DNA of 64,000 nt from Siphonobacter sp. SORGH_AS_0500. Lineage in GTDB: Bacteria; Bacteroidota; Bacteroidia; Cytophagales; Spirosomataceae. Shown here piece by piece: positions 7,741 through 15,313 of this stretch (positions are counted from its first letter, which is position 1; every line of letters starts with the position of its first letter). The notes under the pieces are model-generated. The model made no database searches, was not told the DNA's origin, and worked only from the letters and a program-made list of their open reading frames with translations. The position numbers and the translations under genes are program-made. The stretch is taken from assembly GCF_002838835.1 (NCBI RefSeq), contig NZ_NHPP01000006.1:124001-188000 (forward strand). The letters run 5' to 3'.

Positions 7741-9138
7741 ATGATCATCGAACAATTATATACCGGATGTCTGGCTCAGGGAGCCTATTACATTCAGGTA
7801 GGAAATGAAGCGGCCATTATTGATCCGCTTCGCGAAGTTCAGACCTACATGAACAAGGCTTCTCGCAACGGAGCTACGATTAAGTACATTTTTGAGACGC
7901 ATTTTCACGCTGACTTCGTGTCGGGCCACGTGGATTTGTCGGCTAAAACCGGAGCTCCCATTATTTATGGCCCGAACGCCAAACCCGCTTTTGAAGCCAC
8001 GATTGCAACGGACGGGCAAGAATTCAAATTAGGTGATCATACCCTGAGATTACTGCATACACCCGGACATACGATGGAGTCCAGCTGTATTTTATTACTG
8101 GATGAAACGGGTAAGGAAAAAGCCATTTTCACTGGAGATACCCTGTTTATTGGAGACGTAGGCCGGCCCGATTTAGCCCAGAAAGCGGATCTTACGCAGG
8201 ATGATTTGGCGGGATTTTTATATGAATCCTTGCGTTCCAAACTGTTACCGTTACCTAACGAGGTAATCGTTTATCCGGCTCACGGAGCGGGCTCAGCTTG
8301 TGGTAAAAATATGAGCAAAGAAACCTTCGATACGCTGGGTCACCAGAAAGAGGTTAACTACGCTTTGCAACCACAAACCAAAGAACAGTTCATTGAAGCC
8401 GTGACGGATGGGTTAACTCCACCACCGGCTTATTTCCCGGAAAATGTTCGTCTGAACAAAGAAGGCATTGAACCCGTGGAGAAAGTATTGAAACGTGGCA
8501 ACCAGCCTTTGTCCCCCGAAGCGTTCGAAGCCGTAGCTAATACTGAAGGAGCGTTGGTGCTGGATACCCGCAAGCCGCAGGAATTCAGTAAAGCGTTCAT
8601 TCCAAGAAGTATTAACATTGGCATTGACGGCGATTTTGCTCCCTGGGTCGGAACGCTCATTCCCGATATTAATCAGCCGCTATTGCTGGTGACTGCCCCT
8701 GGCCGGGAGGAAGAAGTAATCACTCGGCTGAGTCGCGTAGGGTACGATCAGGTATTGGGTTTCCTGCAGGGCGGTATGGATAGCTGGCTTGCGGACGGGA
8801 GAGAAACCGATGCCATTGAATCTATTCACGCGGAAACATTTGCTGAACGATTTGCAAACGAAGAGGTAATCGTTAAAGATGTTCGGAAGCCGTCCGAATA
8901 CGAAGTCGCTCACGTAGCGGGTGCGGAAAATACGCCTTTAGCATCCTTGAGCGACCACATGGCTGAATTTCCCAAAGATCAGCCTTTCTACGTACACTGT
9001 GCCGGCGGCTATCGATCTATGATTGCGGCTTCTATTCTAAAAGCTCGGGGATACGATCAGGTTCGGGAAGTAGCCGGCGGATTTGGAGCTATTGCGAAAA
9101 CGAGTGTAGCGACCGAAAGTGGAGAAATGATTTCCTAA
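7741..9138 (+). CDS. Metallo-beta-lactamase/double rhodanese protein, persulfide dioxygenase-like
   Basis: The 465-residue protein joins an N-terminal metallo-beta-lactamase domain (about residues 1-250) to two rhodanese domains (about 265-360 and 370-460). The metal site reads THFHADFVSGH (His54, His56, Asp58) with HTPGHTMES, TGDTLF and YPAHGAG further on. Domain order and motifs resemble ETHE1/Blh persulfide dioxygenases, which oxidise glutathione persulfide to sulfite. The first rhodanese lacks its catalytic cysteine (VTAPGREE), while the second keeps it (HCAGGYRS, Cys420). The position after Asp58 is Phe, where classical members have His. The ATG at 7741 is preferred over the in-frame TTG at 7711, which adds a short stretch unlike the family. 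Confidence 0.9.
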   Translation: MIIEQLYTGCLAQGAYYIQVGNEAAIIDPLREVQTYMNKASRNGATIKYIFETHFHADFVSGHVDLSAKTGAPIIYGPNAKPAFEATIATDGQEFKLGDHTLRLLHTPGHTMESSCILLLDETGKEKAIFTGDTLFIGDVGRPDLAQKADLTQDDLAGFLYESLRSKLLPLPNEVIVYPAHGAGSACGKNMSKETFDTLGHQKEVNYALQPQTKEQFIEAVTDGLTPPPAYFPENVRLNKEGIEPVEKVLKRGNQPLSPEAFEAVANTEGALVLDTRKPQEFSKAFIPRSINIGIDGDFAPWVGTLIPDINQPLLLVTAPGREEEVITRLSRVGYDQVLGFLQGGMDSWLADGRETDAIESIHAETFAERFANEEVIVKDVRKPSEYEVAHVAGAENTPLASLSDHMAEFPKDQPFYVHCAGGYRSMIAASILKARGYDQVREVAGGFGAIAKTSVATESGEMIS

Positions 9139-9145
9139 AACTCAC

Positions 9146-9175
9146 GGCCCGTATGTTTCATGCGGGCCATTTTTC
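9146..9175 (+). terminator. Intra-operon terminator or attenuator
   Basis: A 10-bp GC-rich stem (9146-9155 with 9159-9168, one G-U pair, 3-base loop) followed by a T run lies 8 bases after the MBL/rhodanese stop. It covers the first possible start of the next gene (ATG 9153), which argues for translation from 9183. It may reduce expression of the YeeE/YedE genes relative to the upstream part. Confidence 0.6.
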
Positions 9176-9182
9176 TAACAAA

Positions 9183-9746
9183 ATGATGGAATGGCTCACC
9201 CGACCTTGGCCCTGGTATGTGGCCGGGCCACTGATTGGACTAACAGTTCCGGCTTTGCTTTTGCTGGGCAATAAAACCTTCGGAATTTCTTCTTCCCTGC
9301 GTCACATCTGTGCGGCCTGTCTGCCCGCCGGAATTCCTTTCTTTCAGTATAACTGGAAAAAAGAAAGCTGGAATCTGATGTTTGTAGCCGGAGTTCTGGT
9401 GGGTGGTATCCTTGCCGGACTTTTCCTGAAAAACCCAGAGCCTATCGTAGTAGCTTCAGCAACGAAAGCAAGCTTACAAACGATGAACGTGCATGATTTT
9501 CAGGGATTAATACCGGAAAACGTATTTAGCTGGTCGGCGTTAACAAGTGCTCGCGGCTTTATTCTAATGGTAGTGGGTGGTTTTCTGGTGGGATTCGGAA
9601 CTCGCTGGGCGGGAGGCTGTACGTCTGGTCATGCCATTATGGGCTTGTCTAATTTGCAATGGCCTTCGTTAATTGCAACCATTTGCTTTATGATTGGTGG
9701 ATTTCTCATGACCTGGTTTGGTTTACCTTACATTCTTACTCTCTAA
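9183..9746 (+). CDS. YeeE/YedE-family sulfur transporter, first half
   Basis: The 187-residue membrane protein has about five helices and the conserved glycine/cysteine segment [16 protein letters not shown] near residues 138-153, typical of YeeE/YedE (thiosulfate/sulfane-sulfur) transporters. The ATG at 9153 lies inside a hairpin, so 9183 ([12 protein letters not shown]) is chosen. It is followed after 4 bases by a second half-size member; together they probably form one channel, as in other Bacteroidota where the transporter is split. Import of thiosulfate or a related species to feed the rhodanese protein is inference. Confidence 0.85.
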   Translation: MMEWLTRPWPWYVAGPLIGLTVPALLLLGNKTFGISSSLRHICAACLPAGIPFFQYNWKKESWNLMFVAGVLVGGILAGLFLKNPEPIVVASATKASLQTMNVHDFQGLIPENVFSWSALTSARGFILMVVGGFLVGFGTRWAGGCTSGHAIMGLSNLQWPSLIATICFMIGGFLMTWFGLPYILTL

Positions 9747-9750
9747 AAAT

Positions 9751-10224
9751 ATGGAGACAAAAACGGAAGAATTTACCCCGGAAGTGAAGACGCAACGCCC
9801 AAATGAGGTTTCATTACGATCGCTCTGGGCGTATGGAGTCATCGGCATTCTTTTTGGTATTGTTTTTGTGAAGGCAGAAATTGTATCCTGGTTCCGAATT
9901 CAGGAAATGTTCCGGCTGGATAGTTTTCACATGTATGGGGTGATTGGCTCGGCAGTGATGACGGGTATGATTTCGGTATTCCTCATAAAACGCTATCATG
10001 CGAAAGCCTTAACGGGCGAGAAAATCGTAATCCCGGCGAAGGTATTTCAGCCCGGTCAGATTTACGGAGGTTTATTATTCGGCTTCGGCTGGGCTTTGAC
10101 CGGAGCTTGTCCTGGCCCGTTGTTCGCTCAAATTGGAGCGGGTTATAGCGTGGTAATCGTTACCTTGTTTGCTGCTTTGGCAGGAACCTGGACGTACGGA
10201 GCTCTACGGCGGTATTTACCCTAA
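9751..10224 (+). CDS. YeeE/YedE-family (DUF6691) sulfur transporter, second half
   Basis: The 157-residue partner starts at the ATG 9751, 4 bases after the previous stop (an upstream in-frame start at 9718 would overlap that gene). It has about four helices and the signature GFGWALTGACPGPLFAQIGAG, with the conserved cysteine that lines the sulfur path in this family. N-terminal residues 1-22 are charged and cytoplasmic. Its tight spacing with the first half supports a two-subunit transporter and marks the end of the sulfur island. Confidence 0.87.
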   Translation: METKTEEFTPEVKTQRPNEVSLRSLWAYGVIGILFGIVFVKAEIVSWFRIQEMFRLDSFHMYGVIGSAVMTGMISVFLIKRYHAKALTGEKIVIPAKVFQPGQIYGGLLFGFGWALTGACPGPLFAQIGAGYSVVIVTLFAALAGTWTYGALRRYLP

Positions 10225-10317
10225 AGTGATATTTATCATTGATTAAAATGATGATCAGCCGTAACCTTGTAGCGTATTCCACGGCGATTGAAACCCAACC
10301 GTCAAACATCAGAACTT

Positions 10318-10716
10318 ATGAAACGGAGTAAATTAGAAGCCGTAGCAGGCGGGTGTTGTCCCCGTTGTCGCGAAGGAAAGCTATTTAAATACCCTGTCTG
10401 GAAACTGACAAAGTTCGACCAGATGCACAAATATTGTCCTACCTGTGGTTTACGTTTCGAACGCGAACCGGGCTTTTTTATCGGAGCCATGTACGTTAGT
10501 TATGGGCTGACAACAGGAATCATTCTGGCTACGGCTGTCGTGCTCTTTTACTTATTCAACGACCCTTCTCCTTTTGTATACATTGGCGTTTCTATTAGTT
10601 TAATCGTTCTGTCCGTACCTTTTACTTTTCGGGCCTCAAGAATTATCTATATACACCTGTTCTCAGATGTGAGTTATGAGGAAAATCCTCCAAGAATTGA
10701 ACATGCCGATTCCTGA
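10318..10716 (+). CDS. DUF983 family membrane protein
   Basis: The 132-residue protein starts at the ATG 10318 (an upstream in-frame TTG is unlikely). Its N-terminal half holds two zinc-ribbon-like knuckles, CCPRC and CPTCGL, and the C-terminal half has two membrane helices, the DUF983 arrangement common in Bacteroidota. The function is unknown. It is followed by a terminator and is not obviously linked to the sulfur genes. Confidence 0.85.
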   Translation: MKRSKLEAVAGGCCPRCREGKLFKYPVWKLTKFDQMHKYCPTCGLRFEREPGFFIGAMYVSYGLTTGIILATAVVLFYLFNDPSPFVYIGVSISLIVLSVPFTFRASRIIYIHLFSDVSYEENPPRIEHADS

Positions 10717-10728
10717 ACTAATACGTAG

Positions 10729-10755
10729 AGACGCGATTGATCGCGTCTTTTTTTT
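10729..10755 (+). terminator. Terminator built from the GACGCGA palindrome
   Basis: AGACGCGA (10729-10736) pairs with TCGCGTCT (10741-10748) and runs into eight T residues, 12 bases past the DUF983 stop. It is a copy of the 4078 palindrome that carries a T tract, so this repeat family supplies a working terminator here. A degenerate copy follows at about 10802-10828. Confidence 0.8.
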
Positions 10756-10832
10756 GCGTCAAGTCTTTGGGGAATTATTTAAAGTAAAATGTTCCTAACC
10801 CAGACGCGATAAATCGACGTTTCTACGATTGA

Positions 10833-12056
10833 TTATAATCCAATAGATTGACCCGCTATCCAGGCCGTTGTCCAGGCAGCCTGAAAGTTATAGCCCCCGG
10901 TAATGCCGTCAATATCAAGTATTTCACCCGCGAAAAATAAGCCCGGAACAATCTTGCTTTCCAGCGTTTTAGCGTTAATCTCGGAGAGAGTTACGCCGCC
11001 GCAGGTAACAAATTCCTCCTTGAACGTTGTTTTACCCTGTACTTCAAAAGCATTATTGGTAAGCATTTCGAAGAGGCGATTGAACAGTTTTCCGTTGAGA
11101 TCAACCCACCGTAACTGCTCTGAAATTTCTACCTCCGCCAGTAACGTTCGCCAAAGTCGATTTGGAATCTGAAAAGGAGCGACGGTACCTAATTGTTTGG
11201 CCGAATTAAGTTTCTTAAACGCTTCGAGAGCCGTTCGAGCATCTTCCGACTTCTGATTCGTCCAGTTTACCAGACAAGTAAATCGGTAATTATTCTCTTC
11301 CAGTTCGCGAGCTGCCCAGGCCGATAGTTTCAGAACCGCTGGGCCGCTTAATCCCCAATGGGTTAAGAGCACAGGTCCTTCGTGCTGGAACTTGGTACTG
11401 GAAATACGAACGAGAGCTTCATTGACCGAGATTCCTGATAAATCACGTGTAAAGGAATCCGGTAGATTAAAAGTGAAAAGGGAAGGAACAGGAGGTGTAA
11501 TGGCAATCCCAAGCTCACTCAGCCAGTCGTACCCGGTTATCTGTGGATGTCCACCCGTGGTAACCAGCACGCGATCCGCCTGAAAAATTTGTCCTTCATT
11601 AAGCGTTAACCGAAAACCTTCTTCCGTTTTCTGGATGGCTTTAATAGCCGTACTTAGATGCAATTCAACACCCGCGTTTTTGGCCTGAAGCTGTAAACAT
11701 CGAACAATGGTTTCAGAGTAGTCGGAAGCGGGGAACATCCGGCCATCGGGTTCCGTTTTGAGGGGAACACCCCGGCTTTGAAACCACTCGATGGTGTGTT
11801 GATTGGAGAAGCGAGGGAAGAGATTTTTGAGCAATTTAGCTCCTCTGGGGTAACCCTTGAGCAAGTCTGGAATAGTCGCCGCGGCATTGGTCACGTTGCA
11901 ACGCCCGCCGCCCGAAATCCGCACTTTGGAAAGTACGTTTCTACTTTTTTCAAATAAGACCACCCGAGCTTCTGGAAAGGCCTCGGCAGCACTGATCGCC
12001 CCAAAGAATCCGGCAGCTCCACCACCAATAATCGCAATTGTTTTTTCACGAGACAA
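10833..12056 (-). CDS. BaiN/HI0933-type FAD-dependent oxidoreductase
   Basis: The 407-residue flavoprotein has an N-terminal dinucleotide-binding motif IGGGAAGFFGAISAAE (about residues 10-25), the KVRISGGGRCNVTN segment typical of this family and a C-terminal FAD motif GLFFAGEILDIDGITGGYNFQ. Members are NAD(P)/FAD-dependent oxidoreductases of unclear physiological substrate, sometimes annotated as aminoacetone oxidase-like. It is a single gene whose upstream spacer is filled with repeats. Confidence 0.9.
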   Translation of the reverse strand: MSREKTIAIIGGGAAGFFGAISAAEAFPEARVVLFEKSRNVLSKVRISGGGRCNVTNAAATIPDLLKGYPRGAKLLKNLFPRFSNQHTIEWFQSRGVPLKTEPDGRMFPASDYSETIVRCLQLQAKNAGVELHLSTAIKAIQKTEEGFRLTLNEGQIFQADRVLVTTGGHPQITGYDWLSELGIAITPPVPSLFTFNLPDSFTRDLSGISVNEALVRISSTKFQHEGPVLLTHWGLSGPAVLKLSAWAARELEENNYRFTCLVNWTNQKSEDARTALEAFKKLNSAKQLGTVAPFQIPNRLWRTLLAEVEISEQLRWVDLNGKLFNRLFEMLTNNAFEVQGKTTFKEEFVTCGGVTLSEINAKTLESKIVPGLFFAGEILDIDGITGGYNFQAAWTTAWIAGQSIGL

Positions 12057-12060
12057 AGGT

Positions 12061-12160
12061 AAGGGGAGTTTAGAGTTTTCAGTTTGGAGTTTTTAGTTTT
12101 GAGCGGCCGCCGCTGCGGTTTTGAGTTTTGAGCGACCGTCGCTACGGTTTTGAGTTTTCA
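12061..12160. repeat. GAGTTTT/CAGTTTT words with embedded AGCGG-CCG-CCGCT hairpin modules
   Basis: This spacer is a mosaic of GAGTTTT, CAGTTT and TAGTTTT words interrupted twice by a GC-rich module: GAGCGGCCGCCGCTGCGG at 12101 and GAGCGACCGTCGCTACGG at 12130. Each module folds as a 5-bp hairpin with loop CCG. The two differ by a compensatory G-C to A-T change, which suggests that the fold is maintained. The same module recurs at 48163 inside the heptamer array. Confidence 0.65.
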
Positions 12161-12261
12161 GTTGGAAAGAGAAAACCTGTAAAGGTAGGGGAGAGGTATG
12201 GAAATGAGAATAGTAACCCCGGAGGGGTTTAATATGAATAGCCCCGGGTGCAACCCGGGGT
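12158..12261. repeat. Hairpin-doublet repeat, copy 1
   Basis: A unit of about 100 bases starts with GAAAGAGAAAACCTGTAAAG and ends in two hairpins: AACCCC-GGA-GGGGTT (12215-12229) and CCCCGGGT/ACCCGGGG (12242-12260). A clear second copy lies at 48289-48392 and a shorter third one at about 48600-48682. Hairpin 2 occurs as GGGT/ACCC here and as GGAT/ATCC elsewhere, a compensatory change. Confidence 0.7.
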
Positions 12262-12349
12262 GAGATGAAAGGTAAATAGACCGGGTCTGAATGGCCCTGG
12301 ATGTTAATCCGGGGGACGGCGGGTAGGTTAACGCACTTACGAATTCCCC

Positions 12350-12420
12350 CCGCCCTGGCTGGTGTCCTCACCAGCCATTACTAAAAATCTAGTGGTGGGT
12401 GAGGATACCAGCCAGGGCGG
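12350..12420. repeat. 23-bp inverted repeat (CTGGTGTCCTCACC family), copy 1
   Basis: Arms 12350-12372 and 12398-12420 are inverted copies with one mismatch around a 25-base loop. A second copy of the same element is at 48422-48490. The remaining spacer to murE (12421-12559) holds a decayed GACGCGA palindrome at 12465-12490 and nothing else clear. Confidence 0.7.
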
Positions 12421-12559
12421 AGAGGGGGCTTTCGTTACGATTTAAATGATTTCCATTCCCCAGCTAGACGCGATGAAATCGTGTCTCTACAAAAGCGGAT
12501 AAACCGTTCATTCAACGGAAAACTGCCTACCGAAAACAGCAAACTTAAAAACTGCTCCG

Positions 12560-12567
12560 TACTTTTG
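12560..12567 (+). promoter_or_regulatory. -7 promoter box for murE
   Basis: TACTTTTG matches the Bacteroidota -7 consensus TAnnTTTG, 41 bases before the murE ATG. No convincing -33 TTTG is seen. Confidence 0.55.
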
Positions 12568-12573
12568 AGCATC

Positions 12574-12592
12574 CCACAGCGTCACGCTGTGG
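12574..12592 (+). other. Hairpin at the predicted 5' end of the murE mRNA
   Basis: CCACAGCGT (12574-12582) and ACGCTGTGG (12584-12592) form a near-perfect stem that begins about 6 bases after the -7 box. It would therefore sit at the very 5' end of the transcript, where it could stabilise the mRNA or modulate ribosome entry. Confidence 0.5.
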
Positions 12593-12607
12593 ATCAACGC
12601 CTGTATT

Positions 12608-14059
12608 ATGCTTCTAAAAGACATCCTTTATAAAGTTTCACTGGAGGCGGTGGCGGGTTCCACCGATCTGGAAATCCATACTATTACCTTCGATTCGCGT
12701 AAGGTCGTTCCCGGAAGTTTATTCGTAGCCATTCCCGGAACGCAGGTCGATGGCCATCAATTCATTCCCAAAGCGATTGAACTGGGAGCCAGTGCCATTT
12801 TGTGCGAACACCTGCCCGAAGAATTACACGAAAACGTTACCTACATTCAGTCGAAGGATGCCTCCCGAGCGATGGGCTTTGCGGCGGCTAATTTCTACGG
12901 TCAGCCTTCCACCAAATTAAAGCTCATTGGTGTTACCGGAACGAATGGGAAAACGACCACGGTAACCCTGCTTTTTCGCTTATTTCGGGCTTTGGGACAC
13001 CGGTGTGGGTTGATTTCTACCGTTCAGAATCAGGTAGAAGACGAAGTAATACCGAGCACACACACCACCCCAGATTCGTTAACACTCAATGCCTTACTGG
13101 CAGAAATGTTGAGCAAAGGCTGCACGCATGTGTTCATGGAGGTATCTTCCCACGCCGTAGTGCAGGAGCGTATTGCGGGCGTGCAGTTTGCGGGAGGCAT
13201 CTTCACCAACATTACCCACGATCACCTCGATTTTCACAAGACATTCGACAGTTACATCAAAGCCAAAAAGGGCTTTTTCGATCAGTTGCCTAAGACAGCT
13301 TTTGCACTGGTGAATGCTGATGATCCGCGAGGCCGGATTATGGTGCAGAATACGGTAGCTCGCCGCGAGACGTTCTCTTTAGAAACCGGAGCCAGTTTTA
13401 AAGGTAAAATTCTCTCCGATTCCATCTACGGACTGGAAATGGAAGTAGACCAAAAACAGGTTCATTTCCAGTTAATAGGCAATTTCAACGCCTATAACAT
13501 ACTCGGTGTGTATGGAACGGCAATATTGTTAGGTGAAGATCCCGAAGAAACCTTAACCCAATTATCCGCCATTCATCCACCCGCCGGACGTTTTGAGCAA
13601 GTCGTTTCTCCCGATCATATCGTCGGGATCGTGGATTATTCCCACACGCCCGATGCCCTGAAAAATGTGCTGGAAACCATCGTTGAATTACGCGAAGGCA
13701 ACGAGCAAATCATCACTGTCGTGGGTTGTGGCGGAAATCGGGATGCCACCAAACGTCCTGAAATGGCCCGCATTGCCTGCCAGTTTTCTGATCAGGTTAT
13801 TCTGACCTCGGACAACCCTCGCAATGAAGAACCGGAAGCCATTCTGGAGGATATGAAGAAAGGAATTCCGTCGGATACCTCCGCCGAAGTTACCATTTTG
13901 GTGGATCGTAAAGAGGCGATAGCTAAAGCCGTTGCGATGGCTAAACCCAAAGATGTCATCCTGGTAGCTGGAAAAGGACATGAAACCTACCAGGAAATCA
14001 AAGGCGTAAAAAATCACTTCGATGATCGGGAGGTATTGCGTGAATTATTCCAGAAATAA
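12608..14059 (+). CDS. murE: UDP-N-acetylmuramoyl-L-alanyl-D-glutamate-2,6-diaminopimelate ligase
   Basis: The 483-residue cytoplasmic Mur ligase has the N-terminal domain (FDSRKVVPGSLFVAIPG), the ATP loop GVTGTNGKTTT (residues 108-118) and the C-terminal domain with DNPRNEEP (402-409). The DNPR motif specifies meso-diaminopimelate as the added amino acid in peptidoglycan stem-peptide synthesis. Length is normal. It has its own promoter and terminator and no dcw-cluster neighbour (ftsI, mraY, murD) on either side. Bacteroidota usually keep murE in that cluster, so the isolation is noteworthy. Confidence 0.95.
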   Translation: MLLKDILYKVSLEAVAGSTDLEIHTITFDSRKVVPGSLFVAIPGTQVDGHQFIPKAIELGASAILCEHLPEELHENVTYIQSKDASRAMGFAAANFYGQPSTKLKLIGVTGTNGKTTTVTLLFRLFRALGHRCGLISTVQNQVEDEVIPSTHTTPDSLTLNALLAEMLSKGCTHVFMEVSSHAVVQERIAGVQFAGGIFTNITHDHLDFHKTFDSYIKAKKGFFDQLPKTAFALVNADDPRGRIMVQNTVARRETFSLETGASFKGKILSDSIYGLEMEVDQKQVHFQLIGNFNAYNILGVYGTAILLGEDPEETLTQLSAIHPPAGRFEQVVSPDHIVGIVDYSHTPDALKNVLETIVELREGNEQIITVVGCGGNRDATKRPEMARIACQFSDQVILTSDNPRNEEPEAILEDMKKGIPSDTSAEVTILVDRKEAIAKAVAMAKPKDVILVAGKGHETYQEIKGVKNHFDDREVLRELFQK

Positions 14060-14081
14060 GTAATTATATAAAGAATTGAAG

Positions 14082-14113
14082 AAAAAGTTACCTGTATTCG
14101 CGGGTAACTTTTT
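14082..14113 (+). terminator. Terminator of murE
   Basis: An 11-bp stem (AAAAAGTTACC, 14082-14092, with 14103-14113) and a trailing T run lie 22 bases after the murE stop. Confidence 0.85.
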
Positions 14114-14169
14114 CTATTATACGCTCACTTATCTGTACTTTCGTAGGCTTAAATCCTCTGATCTAACCA

Positions 14170-15171
14170 GTGAAAAAAACTCTTTGCCTCGGAGTTATAT
14201 TGCTCTGCCTGAATAATGTAACGTGGGCTCAACGCCGTAAGCTTATCTTCCAGCAGCCTAAAATGGGCTCAATGTTTACCATTCAGGTGTGGTCCTCCGA
14301 TTCCCTTAAAGCCGCCACCGCTGCTAACCAGGCTTTTCTGATGGTTGACTCCCTAAATCAAGTATTTAGTGATTACAACCCTGACTCTGAATTAAGTAAG
14401 TTAAACAGAACGGCGGGTTCCAGTACCGAAGTAAAGGTTTCGCCTGCTCTGTGGGATATTTTAAGTATATCCAAAGAAGCATGGGAGAAAAGCTCAGGGT
14501 GGTTTGATGTAACCGTTGGACAGTTAACCCTGCTCTGGCGACAATCCCGAAAAGAGAAAAAGTTGCCTCCGGTAGAAACCTTGAAAAAGGCTATTCAAAC
14601 GGTTGGAGCGGAGTCTTTGCTACTAAATAAAGCCAAACAAACCGTTCAACTGAAACGACCCGGAACGAAACTGGATTTAGGGGGGATTGGCAAAGGATAT
14701 GCTGCTCAGCGAATGCTGGAAATGATGCAAAAGGCGGGTTTCGAGGAAAGCCTGTGTGATGCCGCGGGGAACATGGCCATTGGCAAAAATCCTTCAGGTG
14801 GCTGGAAGATTGGCGTGGAATGGCCCGGACAGCGGGATCAGTTACTGGAAAATTGGTTGGTATTAAACGAAACGGCGATCTCTACTTCCGGCGATGTCTA
14901 TCAGTCGGTGACCATTAATGGCAAGACGTATGCTCATATCGTTTCTCCTAAAAATGGATTGGGCGTTACGTATCAGCGTCAGGTGACGATATTGTCGAAA
15001 GATGCGGCTCATGCCGATTGGTTATCAACGGCCTGTTACCTTTTACCCGCTGAAAAAGCTATGCAACTGGCGAAATCCGAACGGGCCGAAATTCTGATTA
15101 TCGATAAGCAAAAATCAGGTTTTAAAACTATAGCCTCCGAAGGTTTTAAAAAACTGCTCAAAGAAGAGTAG
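14170..15171 (+). CDS. FAD:protein FMN transferase (ApbE family)
   Basis: The 333-residue product begins with a GTG and a signal peptide (about residues 1-20, ending TWAQ), so it works in the periplasm. The ApbE core shows LDLGGIGKGYAAQRML (about 173-188), DAAGNMAIG (about 198-206) and the C-terminal STSGDVYQ and THIVSP-like AHIVSPKNG segments. ApbE transfers FMN from FAD to a threonine in flavoproteins such as the Na+-translocating NADH:quinone reductase and Rnf subunits. No acceptor protein is encoded nearby. A TACTTTCG box (one mismatch to the -7 consensus) lies about 36 bases upstream. Confidence 0.92.
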   Translation: MKKTLCLGVILLCLNNVTWAQRRKLIFQQPKMGSMFTIQVWSSDSLKAATAANQAFLMVDSLNQVFSDYNPDSELSKLNRTAGSSTEVKVSPALWDILSISKEAWEKSSGWFDVTVGQLTLLWRQSRKEKKLPPVETLKKAIQTVGAESLLLNKAKQTVQLKRPGTKLDLGGIGKGYAAQRMLEMMQKAGFEESLCDAAGNMAIGKNPSGGWKIGVEWPGQRDQLLENWLVLNETAISTSGDVYQSVTINGKTYAHIVSPKNGLGVTYQRQVTILSKDAAHADWLSTACYLLPAEKAMQLAKSERAEILIIDKQKSGFKTIASEGFKKLLKEE

Positions 15172-15204
15172 TTTTCAGGCAGTGTTTTCTATTACTGACA
15201 TAGA

Positions 15205-15286
15205 GTTGTGAGTTTGGAGTTTAGTGTTTTGAGTTCAGGGTTGCCAGAGGTAATGAACTCAAAACACTAAACTCCAAACTCACAAC
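15205..15286. repeat. Perfect 33-bp inverted repeat
   Basis: Arms 15205-15237 and 15254-15286 are perfect reverse complements separated by 16 bases. Both are made of GAGTTT-type words (GTTGTGAGTTTGGAGTTTAG at the outer end). It fills the spacer between two co-oriented genes and would form a very stable hairpin in RNA or a cruciform in DNA. No T tract follows, so it is not a typical terminator. Confidence 0.9.
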
Positions 15287-15313
15287 GTTCGTAAACCTCT
15301 TAAACATTTTATT

